Origin: Stictocephala bisonia
Lineage: Eukaryota; Arthropoda; Insecta; Hemiptera; Membracidae
Assembly: GCA_035578905.1 (NCBI GenBank)
Contig: JAQJVL010001180.1
Span: 62,001-126,000 of the forward strand
DNA: 64,000 nt
Direction: 5' to 3'
Shown in pieces: positions 23,881-34,886 of the stretch. The translations under genes were made by a program, and so were the position numbers. A model generated the notes under the pieces. The model was not told where the DNA came from and did not search any database. It saw nothing but the letters and a program-made list of their open reading frames with translations. Numbering within the stretch: position 1 is the first letter of the stretch; each line of letters opens with the position of its first letter.

Positions 23881-24173
23881 CTTACAACCGCTTTGAAACT
23901 GAAGGAAAAACTGAAAGGGGACCCTATTTAATACAGTAAACCAGGTAAAAGAGTAACAATTAATAGAAAGCTGCTATATTCACTTGAAATTGGTTATATC
24001 ATATCAAGGGAGATGTAGTTCCTTGAAATAAACCACTTTGCCTGCCCGTTTCATAGTTGAGGTGGTGGGGGGGCTACCTTTATACGAGGGGACAAAATAT
24101 TAATATATAACATACAAAATGGGTTAATTAACTCATTTTATGATGAAAAGGTGATTAATAACTTTCAATAAAA

Positions 24174-24263
24174 TGGACTCCTGCTGAGTTGTAGAGCTAA
24201 TATTGACTCCTGCTGAGTTGTAGAGCTAATATTGACTCCTGCTGAGTTGTAGAGCTAATATTG
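24174..24263. repeat. 29-bp unit in three tandem copies
   Basis: The unit GACTCCTGCTGAGTTGTAGA...ATATT occurs three times head to tail without visible changes. Copy 1 of the larger repeat has a single, diverged unit here (about 17050), so the expansion is recent. Confidence 0.9.
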
Positions 24264-24634
24264 ACATTTTCACCCCGAAATTTCATGTTTTTCGTCAATT
24301 TTTTTTAAACAGAAAAAGTGTTTCACTTATGTACATATGCAGGAGAACTTAATTTAAAGCTATTAAATTTATCTTTCAGATTCTTTTCTTTTTATTTTTT
24401 TGCGAATAGCCAAAGGCTAGATATAGCATTTTAAAGATGGACCTTTTGTCAATAAATAAAAATAATGGGTAGTTTGGACATGAATATCTCGAAGATGGTG
24501 ACTCATACAAAACAATGTTTTAGACAAAATTTGAGAAGGCTACAATTATAAAAAAGTAAGACTAACATGGTTCATATCACAAAAAAGTTTAAAACATTTC
24601 AGCCAGATATTTGTTGGCCACTTGGCCACTTTAA

Positions 24635-25417
24635 CACGTTCACTGCTGAAATCGCCCAACATTGTGCATGCCCCAGGCTGAAATATAATAAATTTTTATT
24701 TAACTTATAAATAGTCCCATTGTAGCCAGAGTAGTGTCAGAAGGTGTCCAGGTATGGAATTAGGCCAATTCCATTAACGTCATTTCCGGTGCGTTGATCA
24801 ACGTTGTCCGCCTGGGGCGCCGGTAAGCGTTACTCAGCTGGCAATTGTTGACAATTTTCTACAGTCCCATTATTGATAATTGCATAACAGAATAAATAAA
24901 CAGTTTTACAACAACAAAAAAAACTTCTTCTGTCGAAAAAATAATGTTTAGTCACGATAATAATAAGTTCGCGCACAATGTTATCGAATGGCATGAGAAT
25001 GTACAGTTAGTCCTAATAATGTATGGTAATATAAAAAATGGGTAATACTAAAAATAAAAAAACTATTTACAAAACTTCAACCGCCATTGTTACACTATAT
25101 TTCACTCATGAATGTCCTCTTGGAACTTGTCGAAAACTATCATCCATTGCACAAACATTACTTATAACAATCCTAAAAAACACTAAAACGTAGAACTGGT
25201 ACCACAAACACAAAAATGGTGGTATCCAAAAACGAAGTACATCGAAATGTTCACAAAGACCGGCACAACAAGCGACGAGCAACACAACGTTCCCGGGCAA
25301 TGGCTAACCTCACACGGAGTCAATATATTTCAAGGACTGTAGGATCATTGTACAACGCTGCCCGCCACACGCGCTACTGCGGCGCATCGTTGATCAACGT
25401 CGCCCGCATTCAACGTG
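24635..25417. mobile_element. piggyBac-like MITE, CACGTT ends
   Basis: The ends are CACGTTCACTGC and CACGTTGAATGC, flanked by TTAA at 24631-24634 and 25418-25421. The 783-bp interior has no transposase. Near both ends lies TTGATCAACG, a 10-bp palindrome, with GC-rich surroundings. Its right end is the source type of the tandem array at 34.9-36.2 kb. Confidence 0.9.
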
Positions 25418-26291
25418 TTAATGACACTTTGTAGCTAAAAATGTGCTGCCAATTAGAATGTAGTTTAAGAAAAGATAAATACAATAGTATAAAGTCATAT
25501 TGTATATCTAAACATATGATAAAAAAGTTTTGCCCGTTTTGGACTCATACCAAAAACAAGGCCGCATTTTGAAAATTGTTAACATTTTTGTTTTAAAAAA
25601 ACAAATTTCCTATTTTTACTGATTTCAGAAGAAAATTTATAACACCTAAACTTTTAGGGGTTGCCCAACAATTTACTTTAAAAAAAAATATTTTGATGTG
25701 CCCATACAAAGACACGAGTGTAAGAATTTAATTGTTCATGTTTTTAATACTTCTATTTATACTTTTTTATACTACTTTATGCTGTGATTTTACCTAAAAT
25801 ATATCAACAAGTTTTAATTTAGTTGGAAAAGTGGTCATTAATTTGTTTTTGCATATAAATTGACATTTCTAATGCGTTCTTGCACATTAAGATATCTTTA
25901 ACAGAAAAATCGTTATTGATGAAAAACGATTTTTTAACACTTGTGAAAAAATATATCCTTCAAAGGCTATCATTTTTAAAAAGCAAATTTTCTTTAGTTG
26001 AGTTAATGATTTAAAAGCTTTTATTCTTGACATCATATTTTAAATTTTGGCAGTTTATAGCTGTCAACGAGATATAAATATTTTATAATAAACAAGAGAC
26101 TGAAAAAATACATACTTTTATGAATTGTATGCCAATAAATTAAGTCTACAAAAAATTCCTAATTTGACTACTTGACATCTGTCAATTGTTATAACATTTT
26201 CAAATACGAGAGACGTTTTGACTTGAAATGAAAGTAGAGAATTGTTTTTTTTACTACTGTTATTTATTTACAATAAAAATATTATTACTTT

Positions 26292-26514
26292 TTATGCCTG
26301 TGAGTTATTAGAAAATACATTACCATCAAAGCAATCATCAACCATCGCTACTTATCTCATTTTCACTTTCAATGATTTCTGTTGGTTTTACTGGACTCGA
26401 TTCATTACAATTTCATCGTTTTCATCAGGTATGGGTGTAACATTTGTGCAGTTTACCTCAAAATAACATTCTACACTACTTCTTCTACAACTGCAAGCTT
26501 TGCCACAACCCGTT
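26292..26514 (-). pseudogene. Cys-rich terminal exon of the dispersed repeat, copy 2
   Basis: It reads GCGKACSCRRSSVEC, then after a small deletion VNCTN-TPI-DENDEI, then after a one-base frameshift a tail parallel to copy 1, ending ...CFDGNVFSNNSQA and a stop. Protein similarity to 18845-19081 persists despite the breaks. Confidence 0.55.
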
Positions 26515-27650
26515 GTAAAAGAACAAACTATAACTTTTGAAATGTTATAAGTAGCAGCCATCAGCCATATTGTTCATTATTTTATGCTGCAAAAAATTTG
26601 CCAATTTTGAATCAAATCAAAATCAAATTTTAAATCAAAGAAAATATTTATATAGTATAAATAATTAAAAACTGTCATTTTTGTCAGTTACCAACCTTAA
26701 AATCTTCAGTGAAACATGAAGAAACCAAGATTTTTCCATTCACCACTTTCTCGTATACTTATTTGTTACTAAAATCATGATTAAGTACCTAAAAACCCTT
26801 TATCAACTATTATTACTAGATTAAATTATGATTTTCTTAGACTCCACAACCTCCACGTTGATATTCCAAAAGTCTCACACTCAATTCGTTATTAGCAGCT
26901 TTTATTAATCCAAGCATATAATCTAAATGAACAAAATTTGATTTTTTCACATTTATATTTAACTTTTTGTGTCAAATTTATGGAAATGGAGAAAAATCAC
27001 GTATTTTCATTCGACACTACCATGTATTATTTTATTGCTGAAATCGCAATAAGCGACCTATAAAACCACTAGTTAATTATTTTGAATATAAATTTCTATT
27101 ATAATAAATTTTATATATTCTTCATCCACCATCTTGATTTTTCTGGATTTGCCAGTGATACATTAGTACTTAGCAGCTTTTATAAGTATGTAAATATGAT
27201 TCAAGAACACAAAAATTGATGTGTACATATTTGTCATACCTTTTATTCATAACAATCATAATAATGCCGGGAAAGCATAATTTCCCATCGCCATTTTGTT
27301 TTACATTATTTTATATGTTAATATGTTAAGAACCTGTTTCAAACATAATAACCGATTTAAAAACTCCCTAGGTACTAATCTTCATTAAAATATGTAGTGT
27401 ATTTTTCGAATTATTTACTGTTTTTGTTTACTCGTGTTTACTATATAATTGAACCATTTCCGGACTTTACAATTGGTGTATTTCTGATGTTGAGACCTTG
27501 CAGGGGTTTCAAATTGATTTATCTACTTTTTATTTTTTTTACTACTTTTTACTTTTACTTTTTACTTTTTTTACTACTTTTTATTACTTTTTACTTTTTT
27601 TATCCTAACTTTCCTACAATTCTTTACCTGGTTTCCTGTACTATTTGTAC

Positions 27651-28446
27651 TGCTAGCATTGGTTGGAAGTCTCACTAGAAAAACTGCCACAATACAAGGA
27701 AACTTATATAAGGTGCTAGCAGTGAAAGTTTATCGAGTGACAACGTAGCAGTCGAAGCCTTTATAAAATCTTTGGATCATGTGTCCAAAAAGCTTCAAAA
27801 ATATGATTACAAAAAAAATTGGCTTCTAATTTGGAGGGGGTTACAAAGTCAATAATGACTTTACTTACTTTTTGCACAGAAATTATGTGCACCTGAGTTA
27901 AGGCTGTTTACTAAGAGGCATTTGAAAAATCCAATCACACCATTGTTTTCCTCGTTTAATTGTATTTTATAATATAAGCATTTAAAAATTGTAATACGAG
28001 ATTTAATAATTTTGATCCTAGTTGGAACAAAAAAGTACCAGAATTTTAACTAATTTTCACTGTGCATTAACTTTGCACTTTTATAACTCAAAAATCCATT
28101 CATTTATATTTTAATATGTGGTTGACAAGACTTTTTTTATAGGTACATCCCAACTAAAGACAAACTGAATTCAGGATGGATCTTGTTTATAGAAGTTCTT
28201 AATCAAAAGTAGGTCTGGTGTCTCCAATAATCTGTTATCCAAATTTTAATATTGCTAAGTTCTATAATACCTTAGCTTTATTTCATTCAACCTTTTGGCT
28301 GTTCATCATCCATTATTTTGAAAATTCATAATGTGTAATGAAGTATTAAATCCAACTTTCAGAATTACGCCATTACAACCATATAAAATAATCTATTAAT
28401 TTAATTCAATTTTAATCACTTCAAGACAACTTTTAAGAATGCTTAC
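27651..28446. other. Intron DNA, no feature recognised
   Basis: AT-rich, ending at the splice donor of exon 28447-28584. Just to its left, 27525-27605, lies a degenerate TACTTTT tract. Confidence 0.4.
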
Positions 28447-28584
28447 ACGTGCAAAATTCATTCTCTCTAGATGTTCTTTACGATCCTCAATGATTTTATG
28501 GCGAGCCAAGATTCGCTGATGTTCCCGAATCTTAGTGTCGAAGTAATGCTGCACCATTTGCTGTCTCTGTCTATCTCGATCAGC
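28447..28584 (-). CDS. eIF3a: eIF3a exon (start of charged helical region)
   Basis: The exon has 46 codons, begins ADRDRQRQQMVQHYFD and ends KEHLERMNFAR. The acceptor is ttttAG and the donor is CGT|GTAAGC. The sequence REHQRILARHKIIEDRKEHL corresponds to the family's HQRILAR--IEERKE-L segment, where the PCI domain passes into the long charged helix. In eIF3a the spectrin-like region downstream contacts eIF3b and eIF3i. Confidence 0.95.
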
Positions 28585-28791
28585 CTAAAACAGCAAATAA
28601 ATGATACCAATATATTAAATTCAAATAATTGTTAATTTAAAACTAGTGTACCCAATTAAAATACCATAAGTCACTCTAAGAATGATCAACATGTTTATAC
28701 TCATTAAAACCATAAAAAATTATTTCTTGTAATATTTAAATCTATTTAATAAAATATATAATTTAACCCTATAAAAATGTCAATTTATGTA

Positions 28792-31052
28792 CAGTCACTC
28801 CTGTTTATCCGTGGAGTTGAGTGGCGCGGCTACCACAGATAACGAGAATTACGGATAGGCCACTAATTGGTTAAAGGAAGGCTAATAAAAGCAAGAACAA
28901 ATATTACTGTACAGTACTGTATTAAGTTTCAAATTAGGAATTAATTAACAATATGTACTGTGTACTTACAATATTTACACCTTCTTAAAATAATCTGTGA
29001 CTTACTTCTGTTTCTTTGTTTTGAAAACATGTTCCTTAATTCGAAACTGAATTTTACGCAACATCAACTTTTCAGTTAGCAGTGTGTTGTCCTGGTCCTA
29101 TAGATATTCTAAAAGCTCATCAACGTGATTCAAGGCTGCTTCGTGAGTCACTCGTCCCCAAGGTACAAACAAGCTCTGCTTCTTCTTCAACATCATTTTC
29201 ATCTCAGTTTTCTCCCTGGCATTTTCATAGGATGTCTTCATCCATTAATTGCTCAAATCCTGGGTCATTAGTGTCGCAGTCTAATCACTCTTCCAAGTTT
29301 CCATGATCCACATTCCTTCGATCTTTGATAAAAAGTTTTCTCCATGTCTTTAAATTATTGAAGACCTTACAGAATTTCATGCAGACACGATTTCATAAAT
29401 TCAGTCAAGAATAGTGAATGACTTTCAAAATTCTTGTAAGTTACAACCTTCTTCAATTTTCTACCAAAGTAACTTTGAACAGTAATTTCTCTTCATGGAC
29501 GCTATCACGCCTTCATCCATAGGCTGAACTAACGCAGTCATGTTTGGGGGCAAAAATTTGGCAAAGATGTTTCCTTCAACGGACTTGAGCACATGCGTTT
29601 CAGGGTGTGAAGGGGCATTGTCAATCAACAAAACCACTTTTTGTGGTAAATTATTTGCTTTTAAATCTTTTCTTACTTTGGATACAAATTTACCTTGAAA
29701 CTACTCTTGAAATATTTGTTTATCCATCCATCCTTTTCTTTGGTTGAAGTAATTAACAGGCAGTTGTTCTGCTCTTGTTCCCTTAAAACACCTAGGTTTT
29801 TTTGCCTTACCAATCCACTTAAGCTTGTGACTTCCTGTAGCATTGCTGCATGTCATAATAGTATTCCGTTCTTTGCTGGATTTATGCTCTTCATGGATTC
29901 TTTATGCAGGTGGGCTTTATCTTAACTTTCAAACGCTAGTGTTCGAGTTGTAAGACATTTCCAGAAGAGCCCTGATTAATCTGCGTTGTAAATTTGTTCA
30001 TAACTTAGATCATTATCAAACAGGAACTCTTCTAACTCACTTTTAAAATCATCAGGTCTCTTTTGGTCACCACTGAGCTTCTCTTTATGAAGTCTCATCT
30101 CATTCATCCCATGGCGTTGCTTAAAACGAGTCAACCACCCAGACGATGCATCGAATTCCCCATCTAAGCCCAACTCGTTGAAAAACTGCTTTGCTTTAGC
30201 AGTAATTATTGGACATAATATGTGTACCAATGCTACGAACTTGGGCTATCCATTCTACCAATGCCGTCTCTAAATCAGCGTAAGACAAGGTCTTCTTCAC
30301 AGAAGAGCTTTCTGACAATGAAGCAAATGAGAGAAGTTTGTTCTTTTGTATAATAATGTCCCTCACTGTCGACTTGCCGCTACCGATCAGTTTACGGAAA
30401 GCACCATTTTCGATTTTATTAATGAATTTCAATTTGTCATCATTTGACAATACAACCTTTTTTTCTGTCGTTTTGACATTCTAAAGATTGTATTGTCGCA
30501 GAAATCACAATACTGTATAACTGTGCCATAACACGTTACAATACACGACTTAACAAGTTACAATACAAGTCAACGGACTTCAAAGTAAGACTGAGTCACA
30601 ACGCAAGCATGTAAACAACAATCCCCTCCAACCCTTCTCCACTCCTGAGCTGCATGCGAGCCATTCAAAAAGAAGGCATATGAGTGGCTACTGGGATGAC
30701 TTATGCGTGTGCCCATCTGCACCGGCCACCTGTGCAGCACTCCTAGGTAAGGTCAACTGCCTGAATCGGGCGGGTTTTTGTTACATCACGCATCGGAAAA
30801 ACAACTCTACTCTACCTTCTAGTACACAGTAACCTTTAGCTTCTGTACATGCTGTATTATGTAAAATAAAATATGTTTCCCTGTTTTATTTTAAAGAGTG
30901 TACAGTGTAATTACTTAAAATAGAAATTAATGTACATTACTCAGTTAAATACTGCAATAAAGTGTACTGTATTAACACAATTAAATAAACGATTTACCAG
31001 CCTGAAAACGGTACTACCTAGTGTCTAGTCTCTCGCGGATAAACGGGAATCT
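28792..31052 (-). mobile_element. Tigger/pogo (Tc1-mariner superfamily) transposon
   Basis: The ends CAGTCACTCCTGTTTATCCG (left) and ...CCCGTTTATCCGCGAG (right, reverse complement) share GTTTATCCG, as in Tigger elements, with TA at the left junction. About 2.26 kb, with a transposase pseudogene on the minus strand. Confidence 0.85.
29100..30480 (-). pseudogene. Tigger/jerky-like transposase
   Basis: Minus-strand order: a CENP-B-type helix-turn-helix (SNDDKLKFINKIENGAF and RKLIGSGKSTVRDII, about 30450-30360), then a second DNA-binding domain (WLTRFKQRHGMNEMRLHKEK, about 30140-30080), then SYEQIYNAD at about 30000, which leads into the DDE core. The core beyond 29976 is frameshifted and stop-ridden but keeps pieces such as NNCLLIT and QLTMPLHTL. 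Not functional. Confidence 0.85.
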
Positions 31053-32147
31053 ATATATTTAATTTTGTAAGGCAAATCGGTTGCGTCAAAATTCCAAGCG
31101 TTATACTTCACCTACGGAAATGGCTCGTTTTAAAACTCTGATATTGTAGATGGTGGGAAAAATAAAAGTTTTGTGATACGCCTTAAAGGCTCCAACCCAT
31201 TAGTCCTCAAAGTTCCCATGTTAATCTTATGGGAAGAAGGTTTCTAACTTTTGTGTGTTTTATACTGTGGTAATATGCATTAAATATACCAGCAGAATAA
31301 AACAAATGCAATATTCCAGCTGTTAATGTTTTATGCCCAAATTAACAAGGTACAAGGCCAAACCTTTACTTTCTGAAGTATATCTAAATTTGATCAGCAC
31401 TGAGGTTAGCTCTTAATATCCAATGATATATGGCTTGTTGATTTAGATTACCTATCAGCCGACATTGAGAAAGCAACATACTGTCAAGCTGGTCTGCTTG
31501 GCAATTATGAGAGAATGTCTAAATAAGAGACTGTTTAATTAAGTAATAATAATCAAGGTTCAGATCTGGACACCTAATTTAAGATTTTGGTAATGGATAT
31601 TTTTAACCGACTTAAAAAGAAAAATTAGGATGTTCTCTGCTTAATGCCTATATTTGTTTGTCCACTGATTTCTACCAAGGGGTTTGATAGATTTGAATAA
31701 TTCTCGCAATGTTGAAAAGAGTATCACTCAAAAACAATCCCATAAAACCGAGCCAGTATAATAGTGTACTAAAAATTGGGACCTTTATGTCAAATTCCAG
31801 GCTTTTTCATGATATCAGGGCCTTCTTACCCAAGTTCAGGCTTAATCAGGGATTTCCATTACAGCCATAGCCAACATACACCCTGTTACATAATTGAGGG
31901 TTACATAAAATTATAAATCATTTAAAGAATTTTTAGATTAGGTTCAAGAGCATTAGACCAGAAATAAGTATATTTCGAGAAATAGGACGTCAGAAAACTT
32001 ACTTAAGAAGACAGTCCTCTAACACTTTATAGTAACAGAAACAACACATTTCTTTAGTTACCTAATGAAAGTACCCATGGCGCTGAAAATTTGTGAAAGT
32101 AGTAAGTTTGCTTGTAAGTAAGTAAGTTTGCTGATATCTTATCTCTC
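31053..32147. other. Intron DNA, no feature recognised
   Basis: No coding or repeat signal seen except a short aagtaagta iteration at 32098-32130 beside the Kolobok-like element. Confidence 0.4.
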
Positions 32148-32151
32148 TTAA

Positions 32152-34771
32152 GGGGGTTCGGTACAGAAAAACTTTAAAAAAATGCATTTTTGGTTTTTAA
32201 CTGTTTTTAACTCTCTGTTTCTTTCTGAACATTTTGGTATATAAAAAATGTATGTACGGTATTGGGAACATATTTAAAAAAATGTTGAAACGTCCTTTGG
32301 CACCCACTAAAAACCATACTTTTCTAGCTACCTGCTAGAATAGATCATCGTATAGCATATAAGACTCATAAACTAATGTTTTTACATTTTGTTGCCTTGG
32401 TAACACTGTTTATATTTCTACTGTTCTCTGTGTTGTTGACAGCTGTCATTCTCAGTTGAGGTTATGCCTTTTATATTGTTTGTTTACTTACTTACAGTTT
32501 CTGTGAAAAGTGTTAGTTCATTGTGTTTTGAAGAACATTTGAGTGTAAACAGTGCTAATATTAGTTATTTTCAAAAATGCCTAGATCAAGTATTCCTAGA
32601 GTTTTTAAAAAACGCAAAAACATTGGTAAACCTAAATCAGAAGGAACAAATAGTCCTATTGCAAGTGAACCTACTCATAGGCCTATGCTGACACCAGACC
32701 AAGATCAACCCCTTTTGCCTGGGTCCACTATTGACATCAAAAGCTCATCACATATAAAGCTCATACCAAATTTAGACAAATATGATTCCTTTTCAAGGTC
32801 TGATTGTACAAATCTTATTATAAGCAGTAATGTACTTAAAAAAATACTATCTGAAGTTGCCGTGTGTCGGGACTGCGGTTCCGATCTTTCCCTCCGCGTA
32901 GGTAAACATGTAGGCCTAGCAGCAGAAATAATGTTTGAATGTGAGGGTTGTGATAGAAGAAATAAGTATTTTACTTCATCTAAAGTAAGCCTAGTGAAAG
33001 AAGATGGGAAAAAATGTGAAGTCTATGATGTAAATGTAAGGTATGTGTACGGCATGCGTTGTATCGGGAAAGGACAAACTGGTGGCAAGATTCTGGCTGC
33101 AGTAATGAACTTACCTTCACCCCCTACACGGTTTATAAAATACAACAAAATTATTGGAAAATATGTAAAAGATGTATGTTCACAGTCAATGTCATCAGCT
33201 CTAGAAGAAGCTGTGAAAATAAATGAGGACTCCAGAGACATAAGTATTGCCCTGGATGGTACTTGGCAAAAGCGAGGCCACACCTCGCTGAATGGCGTGG
33301 TCTCAGCTACAAGTTTCGACACAGGCAAGGTCGTAGATGTGTCCATCAAATCTAAATTTTGTAGATGTGAACAAAAAGATGAGGGCATTCATTTGCCTAC
33401 TTGTATTGCCAATTATCAGGGAGTGAGTGGTGGAATGGAAATAGAAGGTGTGATGGAAATCTTTCAACGATCACTTGAAAAAAATGTTCGGTATGCTTAC
33501 TACTTGGGGGATGGTGACTCCAAAGCATTCAAGAATGTAGAAGACAGGAAAATATATGGTGAAGACTTTGTAATTAAAAAGTTAGAATGTATCGGCCATA
33601 TTCAAAAAAGAATGGGATCACGGTTGAGGGCATTGAAGCAGAAAAGCAAGGGAAAGAAGTTAGCAGATGAAAAGTCTATGTTCGGAAAAGGTAGGCTAAG
33701 TGATGCAGCCATACAAAAAATTCAAAACTATTATGGTGTAGCAATTAGGCGCAATACCTCTAACTTAGAGTCTATGAAAAAAGAAGTTTGGGCTGAATAT
33801 TTTCACATTTGCTCGAGCAATGAAAACCCGCAGCACGGTCTCTGCCCTAAGGGTGAGACAAGTTGGTGTAAGTACCAAAGGGCAATGGCTGAAAACCTTA
33901 CTTATGACCACACCAAGCATTTTCATTTGCCAGAAATTATAATGAAACAAATTAAGCCTACTTTTAGGGACCTAGCCAACCCTGACTTGTTGAGAAAATG
34001 TTTGCACGGTAAAACGCAGAACCCGAACGAGTCGCTAAACAGCGTAATCTGGGGTCGTCTGCCAAAAATAAATTTTGTTGGCCTCAATACCCTTTGTTTA
34101 GGTGTATATGATGCTGTAGCATCCTTCAATGAAGGTAATATTGCCAAGTGTCAAGTGTTGAAGAGTTTGGGAATTGAACCAGGACTAAACTGTGCGTCGG
34201 TGATGAAAGATCTGGACATCGCTCGCATTCAAAAAGGTGATCGAGAAGCTGCTGAAATCCAGAAGAAAGCTAGACAAAGCAAGAGACTCTTGAAAAGGAA
34301 GCTGGAGGATGATATGGAGGAGGATGATTGTGTAGCAGGTCCCTCTTATGCTGCTGGCATGTATTAGAAGGTAAATAAAACTTTTAAAGCCGTTTTTCCG
34401 AAAACTATATTTTTTATTATAAAATGTACCTTTTCTCAGGAACTATTTGACATAGGCCAACCAAATTTTTGTCTCTTATTTATTACATGCATGTACACAC
34501 TTTGACGAAGAGCTTTTTCCAATGACTTTCTTTGAATAATAAAAAAAAATATATTATGACCATAAAAAAAGAATTTTTTTAAAGATTTTCTAAAAAGATT
34601 TTCATTTTTTTCTGTGTGTTTTTTTTTTACAATTCTCGTCGTTAAAGTGTGTAGAAAGGGTGTAAAAACAAGCCTGAAAAATTTAACTCCAATATCTTAA
34701 GTAGATTTCTAGAAAAGGAACAACAAAGTTGTTAAATTTAACATGGGCGGGATAGGGAGTACCGAACCCCC
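32152..34771 (+). mobile_element. Kolobok/Mutator-like DNA transposon, apparently full length
   Basis: A 2620-bp element with 13-bp perfect inverted ends GGGGGTTCGGTAC, flanked by TTAA at 32148-32151 and 34772-34775. It carries one uninterrupted transposase frame. The transposase resembles the group often labelled Mutator-like in protein databases. A TTAA duplication is the hallmark of Kolobok among cut-and-paste families with this DDE core, so I favour Kolobok. Ends, duplication and ORF are all intact. Confidence 0.88.
32577..34367 (+). CDS. Kolobok/Mutator-like transposase, intact ORF
   Basis: 596 codons, ATG to TAG, without a stop. A basic N-terminus (MPRSSIPRVFKKRKNIGK) is followed by a zinc-ribbon-like motif, CRDCG (Cys97, Cys100) paired with CEGC (Cys122, Cys125). 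The RNase-H-like core shows D227 in ISIALDGTWQKRGH, D312/D314 in LGDGDSKAF, a C-GHIQKR block, SWCKYQRA, and E485 in NPNESLNSVIW, the probable catalytic acids. The C-terminus is basic. AATAAA follows the stop within 10 bp. Nearly every other transposase here is broken, so this copy is unusually young or selected. Family placement is from memory. Confidence 0.88.
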   Translation: MPRSSIPRVFKKRKNIGKPKSEGTNSPIASEPTHRPMLTPDQDQPLLPGSTIDIKSSSHIKLIPNLDKYDSFSRSDCTNLIISSNVLKKILSEVAVCRDCGSDLSLRVGKHVGLAAEIMFECEGCDRRNKYFTSSKVSLVKEDGKKCEVYDVNVRYVYGMRCIGKGQTGGKILAAVMNLPSPPTRFIKYNKIIGKYVKDVCSQSMSSALEEAVKINEDSRDISIALDGTWQKRGHTSLNGVVSATSFDTGKVVDVSIKSKFCRCEQKDEGIHLPTCIANYQGVSGGMEIEGVMEIFQRSLEKNVRYAYYLGDGDSKAFKNVEDRKIYGEDFVIKKLECIGHIQKRMGSRLRALKQKSKGKKLADEKSMFGKGRLSDAAIQKIQNYYGVAIRRNTSNLESMKKEVWAEYFHICSSNENPQHGLCPKGETSWCKYQRAMAENLTYDHTKHFHLPEIIMKQIKPTFRDLANPDLLRKCLHGKTQNPNESLNSVIWGRLPKINFVGLNTLCLGVYDAVASFNEGNIAKCQVLKSLGIEPGLNCASVMKDLDIARIQKGDREAAEIQKKARQSKRLLKRKLEDDMEEDDCVAGPSYAAGMY

Positions 34772-34886
34772 TTAATATACTAATGTATACAATAAAAAGT
34801 ATAAACTTCTTGAAGAAGGGAACTATGTGCAAGACTTCATCACAGTCATCTCACTAATAGTGAGACTTCCTTGCTATTTACCAATT

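Larger units (their letters stand above)
23885..27650. repeat. Unidentified dispersed repeat, copy 2
   Basis: Same repeat and same orientation as 16757-22150, sharing start and end. It holds a piggyBac-like MITE (24635-25417) at a TTAA that is a single uninterrupted site in copy 1 (about 17930, tta-ttggcacttt). It also has a triplicated 29-bp unit near 24175. The cysteine-rich coding segment is retained but frameshifted. Confidence 0.8.
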
